This document shows, piece by piece, positions 34,425 to 46,018 of a stretch of DNA of 64,000 nucleotides (positions are counted from its first letter, which is position 1; every line of letters begins with the position of its first letter). Where the stretch lies: positions 51,027,525-51,091,524 of the forward strand of contig OZ023273.1 in NCBI GenBank assembly GCA_964007475.1, given 5' to 3'. Origin of the DNA: Hybos culiciformis. Taxonomy: Eukaryota > Arthropoda > Insecta > Diptera > Hybotidae. The translations under genes were made by a program, and so were the position numbers. Under the pieces are notes generated by a model. That model saw nothing but the letters and a program-made list of their open reading frames with translations, did not search any database and had not been told where the DNA came from.

Positions 34425-34625
34425 CATATAGGGCCCAATATTACAAGCAAAAAAAATTACATATACTACCAATAAAAAAAATGTTGTTTCTTAAACCTAT
34501 TATTATATTAAAAAAAAATTAAAAAATTAAAAAAAAAAAATTATTCTTTGGGAATCGACACCTTCACTCTTATAGTCTGATGTTCTAGCCACTAAGCCAT
34601 ATTGTCCATATTTTGGTTTTCTAAA
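34425..34625 (-). repeat. tRNA-like repeat (Tyr type), minus strand
   Basis: GGAATCGA (part of box B), ACTCTTATAGTCTGATG and box A inverse CCACTAAGCCATATTG. Some bases between box B and the variable region are missing. Confidence 0.65.
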
Positions 34626-34789
34626 ATATAATAAAAAATTTTTTAGCATAATAATAGGTTTGAGAAACAAAAAAATTTTTATTGGTAGGACATGAAATTT
34701 TTTTGATTGTAATATTGCGCCCTATATATACATATATATGAAATTAAAAAAGTCTGAAAGTGCCAGGCAGCAGCAAAGTACGATAATTA

Positions 34790-35275
34790 TGAATTCCTAC
34801 CCAAAACTTTTGGTATGGTAACCTTTATTTCACCGGAGCTACCTATTTTAAATTTTTTTTTTGCATATTTTGAGCCGGAAAACCGTAATTGTAGCTCCCA
34901 AAATTTTTGGTCAGGTAATCTTTATTTCACCGGAGCTACCTATTTAAAATTTTTTTTTTTTGCATATTTTGAGCCGGGAAGACTCTAAAAGTAGCTCCCT
35001 AACCAACATTTTTGGTGAGATAATCTTTATTTCACCGGAGCTACCTATTTTGAAATTTTTTTTTGTGTATTTTCATCCGGGAAGGCCCTAACCGTAGCTC
35101 CCTACCCAAAATTTTTGGTCAGGTAATCTTTAGTTCACGGGAGCTACGTATTTTGAGAATTTTTTTTTCATATTTTGAGCCGGGAAGACTGTAACAGTAG
35201 CTCCCTACCCAAAATTTTTGATCAGGTAATCTTTAATTCACCGGAGCTACCTATTTTGAAAAAAATGTTTGGTTG
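34790..35275 (+). repeat. S100 satellite array, ~5 units
   Basis: Same unit as 33540-34005, with CACCGGAGCTACCTATTT repeated about every 95-100 bases. The sequence before it (34735-34790) repeats 33500-33560, so the two arrays share a larger duplicated unit. Confidence 0.8.
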
Positions 35276-35373
35276 CATTTTATCAAAAGAGTTTGGTATA
35301 AATATAAAAGTATGTAATAGTTTCAATTATATATAGATTTCAATTATTCATACTAGATTTTTTGCTCTCTTCG

Positions 35374-35452
35374 GGATTCGCACCTGCCTGCTTAGCATTG
35401 TTGGCGGATTGCAATGCTAAGGGCGCAGGTTCGAACCCCGAAGACGGCATAA
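35374..35452 (+). repeat. tRNA-like repeat folded on itself (second type)
   Basis: CTTCGGGATTCGCACCTG..CTTAGCATTG faces CAATGCTAAG..CAGGTTCGAACCCCGAAG around TTGGCGGATT. The 3' half of the tRNA-like unit has thus been copied in inverse orientation, making a roughly 32-base stem. Confidence 0.7.
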
Positions 35453-35559
35453 TAGAATTTATTAAAAATGTAATAAAAAAAATTGTAATAAATAATTACT
35501 CATTTTTTTGTGTACATTTTTCAAATTCGAGTCGTATTTTGAGTATTTTGTTTTTATTT

Positions 35560-35647
35560 TTCAGAGAAAAATCTCACGCGTTTTAGAGACTCGTGTTTGA
35601 AAATAGATGTTTATCTTCTACAACGCGCCTAAAGAAGTATTAACTTC
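35560..35647 (-). repeat. foldback element end, GAAGTATTAACTTC tip
   Basis: Contains TTTCAGAGAAAAATCTCACG, CAACGCGCCTAAA and the tip at 35634-35647. Confidence 0.7.
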
Positions 35648-35742
35648 AAAAAGTTTAAATCCACGTTTTTAAATTGACTAAAAAGAAGAAAATAAAAATT
35701 TTTCTCCGGAGGATTGTGGGCACACATACTTGAAACTGATTT

Positions 35743-35856
35743 CAACAGTCTATAACTAGAAACGTGGGGCGCATTTTTAAATTTTTTACCTGCGCACTGG
35801 CCCATCTATATTATTACCTCAAAAAAGGACCGCACGTTTCTAGTTATAGACTGTTG
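35743..35856. repeat. inverted repeat, 24-base arms
   Basis: CAACAGTCTATAACTAGAAA-CGTG is matched by its inverse CACG-TTTCTAGTTATAGACTGTTG. The centre includes TGCGCACTGGCCCATC, more GC-rich than the surroundings. Confidence 0.7.
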
Positions 35857-35858
35857 TA

Positions 35859-35925
35859 ATCAGGGCCGTGTCCGAGTTCATGGCCGCATGCGCATGCGAG
35901 CAAGTCGGTAAAGCCGCCGCTAAGC
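35859..35925 (+). mobile_element. possible hAT left terminus, solitary
   Basis: CAGGGCCGTGTCCGAGTTC resembles the CAGGGCCG tip of the element at 8729. It is followed by GCCGCATGCGCATGCG, an alternating purine/pyrimidine run. No right end was found. Confidence 0.4.
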
Positions 35926-36410
35926 CATATGTGCAAAATATAGTTCTTTTTAATTAGAAAATATAATATAAACCACAAACCATTTTGAATTAATTTTTAT
36001 TAATAAGTTACACCTATTATTAATTTAATTTATTAATAAGGATTAAAAACATTATGTTAAATTGAACAAAATTAAAGATTAAGAGCCCTGACTGTGAGAA
36101 ATATGTCTATGTTTTGCTTTTTAGGGTTAATACTGTTGTCTTAAAATGAACACACCTTAAAACTACAGTCCTTAAAACTACAGTACTACAACAATTCAGC
36201 AGATATATTTATTGTTTGCAGCTGTCAAATTGCCTTATGCAGATTCTCACAGCAGTTATAATCGGTGATTAAAATTTTTCTGTTTTTCGGGCTTCAGGCA
36301 TCTGTTTTGTTAGTTATTTTTATAAAAAAAATAAATAACAGTGATTTATTTATTTTTAAATAACATCGCTTATTCCCTTTTAATCATCTATCAAGAAAAA
36401 AGCACACAAC
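35926..36410. other. intergenic, no gene seen
   Basis: AT-rich; AACTACAGTCCTTAAAACTA shows a small local duplication near 36160-36190. Confidence 0.45.
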
Positions 36411-39400
36411 TAATAGTAGATTACAATACATGTTAAGAAAATTTGTTATTCTTGCGAGTTGTGTATACACACAAACACATAGCCACGAGACCGAAGGTCG
36501 AGTGATATAATATTGACGAGTGTCTATGTGTTTGTGTGTATACACAACGAGCTGTATAACAAATTTGATTAACATGTATTGTATACTGCTTTAATGTGCA
36601 TGGGAGAGGGAGTTGAAAACAATACATTTACAATGAAAAAAATAAACAAAAAAGTTCAAAATGAAGCAAGGAAATAAAATTTAATTAATACGGAAGTAAA
36701 TTTATTTCTCGAAATGATTTCAAACCGGATGATTTAAGATCAGCTAATTCCTAAAATATTAAAAAAAAATTAGTAATTTTTCCAAAAAAAATTATTCATT
36801 TTCTTTTTTGCAAAAAAAAAATCGAATAATTTTTTTTTAGAAAAATTACTAATTTTTTTTTTATTATTTTAGGGACATTGGTCTTCTTAAATTTTATTTA
36901 ATTTTATTTTTAATAATTTTATAATTTTTTTTTTTTATAATTAAAAATAAAATCAAATAATAATTATATAATTATAATTTATATTTACAATAAATAATCT
37001 CCTTGTTGCTGCCATTTTCCTCGTTTGTTGATAAAAGAAAAAAAATTCTTACTTGACATTTGACAATTGACAGCAAACTTTATAATGATAACAAAGATAT
37101 TTTCAGGGTTACCATTGTTCTATTTTTATTCATTTTGTTTTTTTGAATGAAAATAAGTGCAATTTTTGAAGTGTGGTTTAAATTTTTGTACCAAAATCCA
37201 TCCACACTCGTTTAAAAATTTAGTAGTAGAGGTTCGAAGATCCTTTAAAAATAGTAGATTGAAACACATGTTAAGAAAATTCAACGACTGATCGACTGGC
37301 CGCTTTTTAGAAAAAAAAAAAAAAAAAATAGCCGCGTATTTTTTTATTGGTTCTTTTTTTTTTTTTTTTGTTTGCTCAGAGGGAAAATATAGATTAGCTC
37401 AGAGAGAAAATATAGATTTTTAGCATTATAAACTAAGCTTTGTTTGACATTGATATGATGCATGTGAGAGGTATACATTTGCAATTTTTTTTTTTTTGGT
37501 ATTTTTCTGTATTGAAATATTGTGAGTGTGAGTGATATTATTTTTGTTTATAGTATTACGCAGTTCAAAATGAAGAATGTAAATACAATATAGAGCAATG
37601 TAAATACAATTTACATCACAGGGAAATGTAAATACAATTTACATTCCTCTATAATTGCATGTGTATTGATGCATGTAATGGACCATTTACCGAGCTAAAT
37701 TTGCGAATGTAAATACAACTTACCGAAGCCCTGCGCATTAAAAAACTTTAAAATCTAGTTATGTATTTTCCACTTGCCATCTAAATTTTTGTGAAATAAA
37801 GTGGTCGTTTGTGAAATAAGTTTGTAAATACAAGCACATAATGTTTTAAGAGCATTGTCATAACAATTTTTTTAAATGAAAACTGAAAGCAATAATAGTA
37901 CATTACAATTCATGGTAAGAAAATTTGTTATTCTTGCGAGTTGTGTATACACACAAAAACATAGACACGAGTCATATTTATATCACGAGACCGGAGGTCG
38001 AGTGATATAATATTGACGAGTGTCTATGTGTTTGTGTGTATACACAACGAGCTGTATAACAAATTTGATTACCATGTATTGCATACTGCTTTAATGTGCA
38101 TGGGAGAGGGAGTTGAAAACAATACATTTACAATGAAAAAAATAAACAAAAAAGTTCAAAATGAAGCAAGGAAATAAAATTTAATTAATACGGAAGTAAA
38201 TTTATTTCTCGAAATGATTTCAAACCGGATGATTTAAGATCAGCTAATTCCTAAAATATTAAAAAAAAATTAGTAATTTTTTCAAAAAAAATTATTCATT
38301 TTCTTTTTTGCAAAAAAAAAATCGAATAATTTTTTTTTAGAAAAATTACTAATTTTTTTTTTTATTATTTTAGGAACATTGGTCTTCTTAAATTTTATTT
38401 AATTTTATTTTTAATTATTAAAAAAAATAATAATAATTTTATAATTATTTTTTTTTATAATTAAAAATAAAATCAAATAATAATTATATAATTATAATTT
38501 ATATTTACAATAAATAATCTCCTTGTTGCTGCCATTTTCCTCGTTTGTTGATAAAAGAAAAAAAAATTCTTACTTGACATTTGACAATTGACAGCAAACT
38601 TTATAATGATAACAAAGATATTTTCAGGGTTACCATTGTTCTATTTTTATTCATTTTGTTTTTTTGAATAAAAATAAGTGCAATTTTTGAAGTGTGGTTT
38701 AAATTTTTGTACCAAAATCCATCCACACTCGTTTAAAAATTAGTAGTAGAGGTCCGAACATCCTTTAAAAATAGTAGATTGAAACACATGTTAAGAAAAT
38801 TCAACGACTGATCGACTGGCCGCTTTTAAAAAAAAAAATAAAAAATAGCCGCGTATTTTTTTATTGGTTCTTTTTTTTTTTTTTTTGTTTGCTCAGAGGG
38901 AAAATATAGATTAGCTCAGAGGGAAAATATAGATTTTTAGCATTATAAACTAAGCTTTGTTTGACATTGATATGATGCATGTGAGAGGTATACATTTGCA
39001 ATTTTTTTTTTTTTTGGTATTTTTCTGTATTGAAATATTGTGAGTGTGAGTGATATTATTTTTGTTTATAGTATTACGCAGTTCAAAATGAAGAATGTAA
39101 ATACAATATAGAGCAATGTAAATACAATTTACATCACAGGGAAATGTAAATACAATTTACATTCCTCTATAATTGCATGTGTATTGATGCATGTAATGGA
39201 CCATTTACCGAGCTAAATTTGCGAATGTAAATACAACTTACCGAAGCCCTGCGCATTAAAAAACTTTAAAATCTAGTTATGTATTTTCCACTTGCCATCT
39301 AAATTTTTGTGAAATAAAGTGGTCGTTTGTGAAATAAGTTTGTAAATACAAGCACATAATGTTTTAAGAGCATTGTCATAACAATTTTTTTAAATGAAAA

Positions 39401-40753
39401 CTGAAAGCAATAATAGTAGATTACAATACATGGTAAGAAAATTTGTTATTATTGCGAGTTGTGTATACACACAAAAACATAGCCACGAGTCATATTTATA
39501 TCACGAGACCGGAGGTCGAGTGATATAATATTGACGAGTGTCTATGTGTTTGTGTGTATACACAACGAGCTGTATAACAAATTTGATTACCATGTATTGT
39601 ATACTGCTTTAATGTGCATGGGAGAGGGAGTTGAAAACAATACATTTACAATGAAAAAAATAAACGAAAAAGTTCAAAATGAAGCAAGGAAATAAAATTT
39701 AATTAATACGGAAGTAAATTTATTTCTCGAAATGATTTCAAACCGGATGATCAGCTAATTCCTAAAATATTAAAAAAAAATTTGTAATTTTTCTAAAAAA
39801 AATTATTCATTTTCTTTTTTGCAAAAAAAAAAATCGAAAAAATTTTTTTCAGAAAAATTACTAATTTTTTTTTTATTATTTTAGGAACTAATGGTCTTCT
39901 TAAATTTTATTTAATTTTATTTTTAATTATTAAAAAAAATAATAATAATTTTATAATTATTTTTTTTTATAATTAAAAATAAAATCAAATAATTAATATA
40001 TAGTTATAATTTATATTTACAACAAATAATCTCCTTGTTGCTGCCATTTTCCTCGTTTGTTGATAAAAGAAAAAAAAATTCTTACTTGACATTTGACAGC
40101 AAACTTTATAATGACAACAAAGATATTTTCAGGGTTACCATTGTTCTATTTTTATTCATTTTGTTTTTTTGAATAAAAATAAGTGCAATTTTTGAAGTGT
40201 GGTTTAAATTTTTGTACTAAAATCCAACCACACTCGTTTAAAAATTTAGTAGTAGAGGTTCGAAGATCCTTTAAAAATAGTAGATTGAAACACATGTTAA
40301 GAAAATTCAACGACTGATCGACTGGCCGCTTTTTAGAAAAAAAAAAAAAAATAGCCGCGTATTTTTTTATTGCTTCTTTTTTTTTTTTTGTTTGCTCAGA
40401 GGGAAAATATAGATTAGCTCAGGGGGAAAATATAGATTTTTAGCATTATAAACTAAGCTTTGTTTGACATTGATATGATGCATGGGAGAGGTATACATTT
40501 GCAATTTTTTTTTTTTTTTTGTATTTGTCTGTTTGAAATATTGTGAGAGTAAGTGATATTATTTTTGTTTACGCAGTTCAAAATGAAGAATGTAAATACA
40601 ATATAGAGCAATGTAAATACAATTTACATCACAGGGAAATGTAAATACAATTTACATTCCTCTATAATTGCATGTGTATTGATGCATGTAATGGAGCATT
40701 TACCGAGCTAAATTTGCGAATGTAAATACAACTTACCGAAGTCATGCGCATTA
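36411..40753 (+). repeat. three tandem copies of a ~1.5-kb unit
   Basis: Copies begin TAATAGTAGATTACAA (or a close variant) at 36411, 37892 and 39411 and end CTGCGCATTA or ATGCGCATTA at 37740, 39258 and 40753. Between copies the same 150-base spacer occurs (37741-37890 and 39259-39408, AAACTTTAAAATCTAGTTAT onward). The unit is the 1.4-kb dispersed repeat also present at 9590 and 21587. Copies differ by few substitutions and small indels; copy 3 lacks TATTTATATC in the hairpin and a TTATTAAAAAAAATAATAA block. No open frame runs through the unit. Confidence 0.9.
36430..36585. repeat. large palindrome at the start of the tandem unit
   Basis: Left arm AAATTTGTTATTCTTGCGAG then TTGTGTATACACACAAACAC; right arm is the inverse, ending CTGTATAACAAATTT. 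The centre is GAGACCGAAGGTCGAG. Arms are about 60-70 bases. Equivalent positions: 21617-21765, 37920-38075 and 39440-39590. Confidence 0.8.
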
Positions 40754-41540
40754 AAAATAAATACGTAATAATCGGTCAACAAATATGATTAAGGCCTTAT
40801 AGAGTACGCAAGAATTTCTGTGAATGTGTTGTTTTGTTTTTTATTTGACTCACAAGAATTATTTTAGTTTTTTTATCAATTCCTTCATTCTCTTTGCCGA
40901 AAAGCGACGAGCGAGATATTTTAGAAACATAACATAGTGAGAAACGCCAAAAAGGGAAAAATTAATATGTATCTGAAGCTAGCATTAAATTCGCTTAAAT
41001 AGCCAGCATTAAATTTGCTTAAATACATCAGCGCCACCATCGCTTAAATTTTGAACCTTAATAGAGGTAAAATGTTAGGAAAAAAATACTAACAAAGTAA
41101 TAACAATATATTTAAGGAAATTTAATGCTAGCTTCAGATACATAAAATGAATAACAAAATTTTGTGAGTTACAAAAAAAAAATGTAAATAACGAGAAATA
41201 GAAGAGTTTTGTGATTTATTTTGTGATTTATTTTAGGTTTTTTGTAATTTATTTTAAACACTGGTTATAAATATGAAATCAAGAAAGTCATCACTACTTA
41301 GAATTCATCAGATCATCAATCAAATTAAACTAAATAATTATAAAGTTATAATTAAATAAAAAAACTAATTTAATTTTTTAAAATAAAAAAAACAACATAC
41401 TTTTTATTTCAAAAAACGGCATCTCTTCTTAAACAGCTTAAAGGTCATCAAGACAAAACATGGTGTCAGAAGAAAAAACCGATTGAATTTTTATGAATGG
41501 AAAATTAATTAATTATTGAACCAGTAAACCTGAATTATTG
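40754..41540. other. intergenic, one small MITE inside
   Basis: Apart from the MITE at 40968-41142 no feature is seen. TTTTGTGATTTATTTTA-like words recur near 41205-41250. Confidence 0.45.
40968..41142. mobile_element. TA-flanked MITE (175 bp, Tc1/mariner-like)
   Basis: Inverted ends TGTATCTGAAGCTAGCATTA with TA on each side (40966-40967, 41143-41144). A near-duplicate of ATAGCCAGCATTAAATT lies just inside the left end. A TA duplication and exact ends suggest mobilisation by a Tc1/mariner transposase. Confidence 0.75.
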
Positions 41541-41544
41541 AAAC

Positions 41545-42219
41545 GCACGACCTAACCGTAGTTCCCTGCCCAAAAATTTTTCGGCTGGTAATCTTAATTT
41601 CACCGGAGCTACCTATTTAAAAAAAGAAAATTTTTCGCTCCGGCACGACCTAACCGTAGCTCCCCACCCAAAAAATTTTTTTCAGGTAATATTAATTTCA
41701 CCTGAGCTACCTATTTCGGAAAAAAAAAAGTTTGTACATTTTGCGTCGGCAGGACTTAACCGTACCTCCCTCCCCAAAAATTTTTCGGCTGGTAATCTTA
41801 ATTTCACCGGAGCTACCTATTTAAAAAAAAGAAAATTTTTCGTATATTTTGCTCCGGCACGACCTAACCGTAGCTCCCCACCCAAAAATGTTTTTTTAGG
41901 TAATATTAATTTCACCGGAGCTACCTATTTCGGAAAAAAAAATTTTTGTACATTTTGCGTCGGCACGACCTAACCGTACCTCCCTGCCCGAAAATTTTTC
42001 TGCAGGTAATATTAATTTCACCGGAGCTACCTATTTTTAAAAAAATAAATTTTGCGTTTATTTTGCTCCGGCACGACCTAACCGTAGCTCACCACCGAAA
42101 ATTTTTTTTTCAAGGAATATTAATTTCACCGGAGCTACCTATTTTAAAAATTTTTTTTTTGTATATTTTGCTTCGGCACGACCTAACCGTATCTCCCTGG
42201 ACAAAAATTTTTTGGCTGG
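41545..42219 (+). repeat. S100 satellite array, ~7 units
   Basis: CACGACCTAACCGTAGCTCC recurs about every 105 bases (near 41547, 41644, 41747, 41857, 41964, 42070, 42177), each with TTTCACCGGAGCTACCTATT. The LTR element at 42220-46018 interrupts the array, which resumes at 46019. Confidence 0.85.
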
Positions 42220-42617
42220 TATAACGCTTTCAAATTTTTTTAAATTTACGCCAACCGAAATTTACCAACTTTTGCTGATGCCCGTGTTTTAATCTTTACT
42301 AATCGCCTTCTGATTCAAGAATAAAAACTAAACTCCTTCTCTAAAAATAATCTACCTCGTTAACTTTTAAATATCTTCTCTTTCTTTCTTTCCCTACATA
42401 ACTATCTCATTTGCACATGCGCTAATAATTCCTGACGACTCATAATAATCTGTTTAGTCAGTTTCCTAGCTAAATCGTATTTATTTTGCGTCACTACGCT
42501 GTACAGTCGGCGCCGTTGGAGATTATAAACCATCAGCAAAAGAAATCCATTCGGAATTTGATTGACTTTACGACCATGATCAGTAACAACCTCGACGGGA
42601 TTTTCTCAGTTGTTACA
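42220..42617 (-). repeat. 3' LTR (398 bp)
   Basis: Matches 44800-45045 and 45968-46018 almost base for base. It keeps a 101-base segment (42466-42566) that is missing from the other LTR. No convincing polypurine tract was found next to it. Confidence 0.8.
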
Positions 42618-43160
42618 GCTCGGCCAACCTACTCATTCACTGTCCTCAGTGAATACTTTATTTCTCAGTAAACATTTCTAATATATTCACAACACTCAAT
42701 ATTTTTACTTATGTACATCTCACATGAATATCGTATAATTTACATATTCAAATACACAACTTTTTTTTAACTTCAAATCTTTTCTTGCCTTTTGATCATA
42801 ACATTCAGTTTCATAGAACTTATTTAGATGAACTGATATGATTGAAACAAAAGGTATAAAATTATGCTTGCCTTGCAATCATAACATCATAAATGTCTGG
42901 TTCAAGGTATACTAAAATTCTTCGCTTCAATATCACTCAATATTAAACTAACATAACTTGTTTCTCTTACTTTTCCATCTGATCTCTTGTCTTCGTACTT
43001 GCCTTGCAACTACAAAAGAAAAAAAAAAATTTAAATTTCAAATAATAACTTCCGTTTTCCTTTATTTTTCCCATCAATTTTTCAAATTAAGCTTGATTAA
43101 ATTTATTGTTTTTTTCTTTTTCTCTATTATTCAGCACTATTATCATCTGATACATCACTT
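42618..43160 (-). other. internal region between gag and 3' LTR, no gene
   Basis: About 540 bases where pol would be expected; no RT, RNase H or integrase motif in any frame. Pol has been deleted or was never carried. Confidence 0.6.
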
Positions 43161-44238
43161 TCATTTATTTACTTTAATTTTTGGATGATATTCATTATCT
43201 GAAAATTTATTAAATCCCAACACATCAACATTCATAACCTGATCATTATTGCAATTTCTAGCAAAATGTCCTTCCTTCCGACAACGAAAACAAAATATAA
43301 TTTTTTTCCGGCATTTATTCGCTAAATGGCCAACATCATTCCAAACAAAACATTTTCTATTTTCAACCAGAACCGTATTCTCTTTTTCTAATTTATTTTT
43401 ATGCAATGAATTTTCGAAGTTTGTATTAGATTTGAAATTTTGATATGGTGAAAATCGATTTGAATTATAAATAGCAAGAGGCTTTGATTTATTATTTCCA
43501 AAATCTTCTGAATTATCAAGTTTATTTCGATTTCTGCTCTGATTTTCTATATCTTCAATTTTTTTCATTTGTTTCAGCAGTTCATGAAAATTTTTACAGT
43601 TACTTGCTAAAAGAACACTTTTCATATTTTCGTTCGTCAATCCCGAAATTATTTAACGCATGATTGATTCATCTGGTAAATTTATTTGTCGACATAATCC
43701 TACTATTTCATAAAAATATGTCTCTATACAGTCGTTAGATATTTTTTTCCGGCTCATTATTTTAAACAATATATCACCATCGTCATTAGTTACAGGAAAA
43801 CTCTTTATAATTTCATATTTGAAATTTTCCCATGTTCCCAAATCTTTCCGGACAATCGCAGTGAAGCGTAATATAAAACCGTTTGATCGTTCCACGAATA
43901 GATACCCTTTAATTTTTCTATATTACTTATCCAATTTAAAACAGAAATCTTTGAATTTTCGGCTGGGTTAAATCCAGGTATAAATACGCTTACCTCTTTT
44001 AATCCCATCACAACTGAATTGACATTAGATAACTGATTGGACATACCATGTTCGTGATCACTGCAACATTCACTTGCATTTCTCCGATTACTTGAACTAC
44101 CACGCATTTCATTTCTCTCCTTATATTCATTTAAATCAACTAATTTATTTTTCAAATATTTTATTTCTTCTCGTAACTCTTTTATCTTTCTATCTTTACG
44201 TACCAATTTACTCTTTTTAGTTCACTTTTCCTTGACAT
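43161..44238 (-). pseudogene. retrotransposon gag (capsid + zinc knuckles), broken
   Basis: Structural protein that packages element RNA into particles. In order: a likely ATG at 44236-44238 with a frameshift before VRKDRKIKEL; a charged coiled-coil-like stretch (KELREEIKYLKNKLVDL); a gag domain (FIPGFNPAENSKISVLNWIS, then NDQTVLYYASLRL); a frameshift near 43862; LGTWENFKYEIIKSF; a TAA stop near 43653 within MR-stop-IISGLTNEN; then two CCHC zinc knuckles near 43250-43340. The first knuckle reads CFVWNDVGHLANKC, with W in place of the second cysteine; the second, CFRCRKEGHFARNC, is intact. Two frameshifts and one stop make it non-functional. Family assignment to Ty3/gypsy-type is by motif only. 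Confidence 0.8.
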
Positions 44239-44799
44239 TTTTATCAAATTTTATTTTAACTACCAAAAATTCGAAAAAAAATTTAAAATTTTTAACGATT
44301 TTTTTTCAAATTCTTCACTAAAAATTTCCTTTTCAAATTAGTCAAATTTTTTGTTTTCCAAAATTTTTTTTGAATAGTTTATTCAAATTCTTTTCTTTTT
44401 TTTTCCAAAAATCGTTTTTTTTTTTAAATGTTTAAGCACAACTCTGAGTTTTTTTTTAAATGTTAGTTTTTTTCCAAATATTTTAATCACAACTCTTAGT
44501 TTTTTTCAAATTTTTCATAAGCACAACTCTTATTTTTTTTAATTCTTAACAAGCACAACTCTTAGTTAGTTTTTTTTTTCTCAAATTTTTAAATTCAAAA
44601 TGTTTTTTTACAAAATCCTTTTTTCCTAATAGTCTGTTAATTTTTTTTTCCAAAAACCTTTTCTTTTTAACGTTTTAAGCACAACTTTTAGTTTTTTTCT
44701 TTTTCACAAATATTTTTAACACAACTCTTAGTTTTTTTTTTTTCCAAATTATTAAATTCAAATTCCAAAAATTTTTGAGGTTTTACCCCACACCTGAAC
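44239..44799 (-). repeat. gag leader with CTAAGAGTTGTG repeats
   Basis: Between the 5' LTR and gag the plus strand shows CACAACTCTTAG (or a close variant) six times (near 44433, 44490, 44525, 44552, 44683, 44723), separated by T-runs. No primer-binding site starting TGG directly at the LTR edge was recognised; the adjoining minus-strand sequence is GTTCAGGTGTGGGG. Confidence 0.65.
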
Positions 44800-45045
44800 T
44801 ATAACGCTCTCAAATTATTTTAAATTTACTCCAACCGAAATTTACCAACTTTTGCTGATGCCCGTCTTTTAATCTTTACTAATCGCCTTCTGATTCAAGA
44901 ATAAAAACTAAACTCCGTCTCTAAAAATAATCTACCTCGTTAACTTTTAAATATCTTCTATTTCTTTCTTTCCCTACATAACTATCTCATTTGCACATGT
45001 GCTAATAATTCCTGACGACTCATAATAATCTGTTTAGTCAGTTTC

Positions 45046-45967
45046 GGGTCAGCGCAATAACTCATCGGTACTTAACTCATCGGTCGATTTTGGATAAGTT
45101 ATATCCGTTTTAACTCATCCGAAAATTCGCCGATGATTTATATCCTTTGCAATGCACATAACTCATCCATCGCTGATAAGTTATGTGCTTTCAGAAAAAT
45201 AAAACTGATCTGGCAACTTTTTCGGATAACTTAAATCCTTTTTAAAACACAAAACTCAACCGCAAAATTATGAGCGAACATTGTCAATCGCGGACAAATG
45301 ACATTTTGCAAAAATGACATTTGTCCGCTAAAAATTTAAAAAAACAATCGCGGACAAATGACATTTTGCAAAATGACATTTGTCGCTAAAAATTTAAAAA
45401 AGCAATCGACATTTTGGAAATGACATTTTGGAAAATGACATTTGTCCGCTAAAAATTTGAGGCTAAAGTGCAGATGACTTGAACCAATCAGAATCGGCAC
45501 AACGACAGAGGGGGCGGCGGGCGGGCGGGTGGACTGGTGGTTGGTCAGTGGGATTTGCAAATCCCACTGACCAACCACCAGTCCACCCGTCCGCCCACCA
45601 CCCCCCACCCACCTCTTTATGTGGCAAATCGGGGAAAAAAAAATTGCATATACAAAATGTATGAACAATTTGGGGGGACTCTACCCCTCTTCCCTTTTCC
45701 AAGCTTCAGACGATGTGCAGTCTCTGCAGTATCTCAAAAAATGAAAAATCAATCGCGGACAAATGACATTTGTCCGCTAAAAAAACTGAAAAATCAATCG
45801 CGGATAAATGACATTTGTCCGCTAAAAATTAAAAATTTCAATCGCGGACAAATGACATTTTGCAAAATCGCGGACAAATGACATTTTGCAAAATGACATT
45901 TGTTCGCGAAGTTTTCCATACAAATTTCATCGCGGACAAAAGTCCCGCGGACAAATGTCACAGCGCC
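45046..45967. mobile_element. composite foldback: AACTCATCGG part + CGCGGACAAATG part
   Basis: 45046-45250 starts GGGTCAGCGCAATAACTCAT and carries ATAACTCATC/GATGAGTTAT-type words in both orientations (motif C). From 45285 to the end the words CGCGGACAAATGACATTTTG and GACATTTGTCCGC alternate around a GC-rich palindrome (45509-45615). The right tip, inverted, is GGCGCTGTGACATTTGTCC. One foldback seems to have truncated the other, and a deletion of LTR sequence accompanied it. Confidence 0.7.
45463..45620. repeat. GC-rich palindrome with CCAAT box, copy 1
   Basis: GAACCAATCAGAATCGG (45481-45497) precedes GGGGGCGGCGGGCGGGCGGG, then GGACTGGTGGTTGGTCAGTG; the inverse arm follows around GATTTGCAAATC (45552-45563). 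Arms are about 50 bases and roughly 70% GC in a very AT-rich setting. CCAAT and GC boxes are promoter-like, but no gene follows. Confidence 0.75.
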
Positions 45968-46018
45968 TTTACGACCATGATCAGTAACAACCTCGACGGG
46001 ATTTTGTCAGTTGTTACA

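Larger units (their letters stand above)
42220..46018 (-). mobile_element. gag-only LTR retrotransposon, interrupted
   Basis: Two direct LTR copies, 42220-42617 and 44800-46018 (the second interrupted), enclose a gag pseudogene on the minus strand. LTRs read TGTAAC...GTTATA on the minus strand. There is no pol between gag and the 3' LTR. Both outer flanks are S100 satellite, so the element landed in the array; about a dozen satellite bases appear lost at the junction and no clear duplication remains. Probably Ty3/gypsy-like from the gag and LTR style. Confidence 0.8.
44800..46018 (-). repeat. 5' LTR, split by foldback sequence
   Basis: LTR sequence at 44800-45045 and 45968-46018. Between them 101 LTR bases are replaced by about 922 bases of foldback elements. 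Confidence 0.8.

Noticed and set aside
45336..45881. Several overlapping frames on both strands around the GC-rich palindrome (also 47091-48165)
   Set aside because: They run through foldback motif repeats and a palindrome, so both strands give the same false peptide; no domain is recognised.
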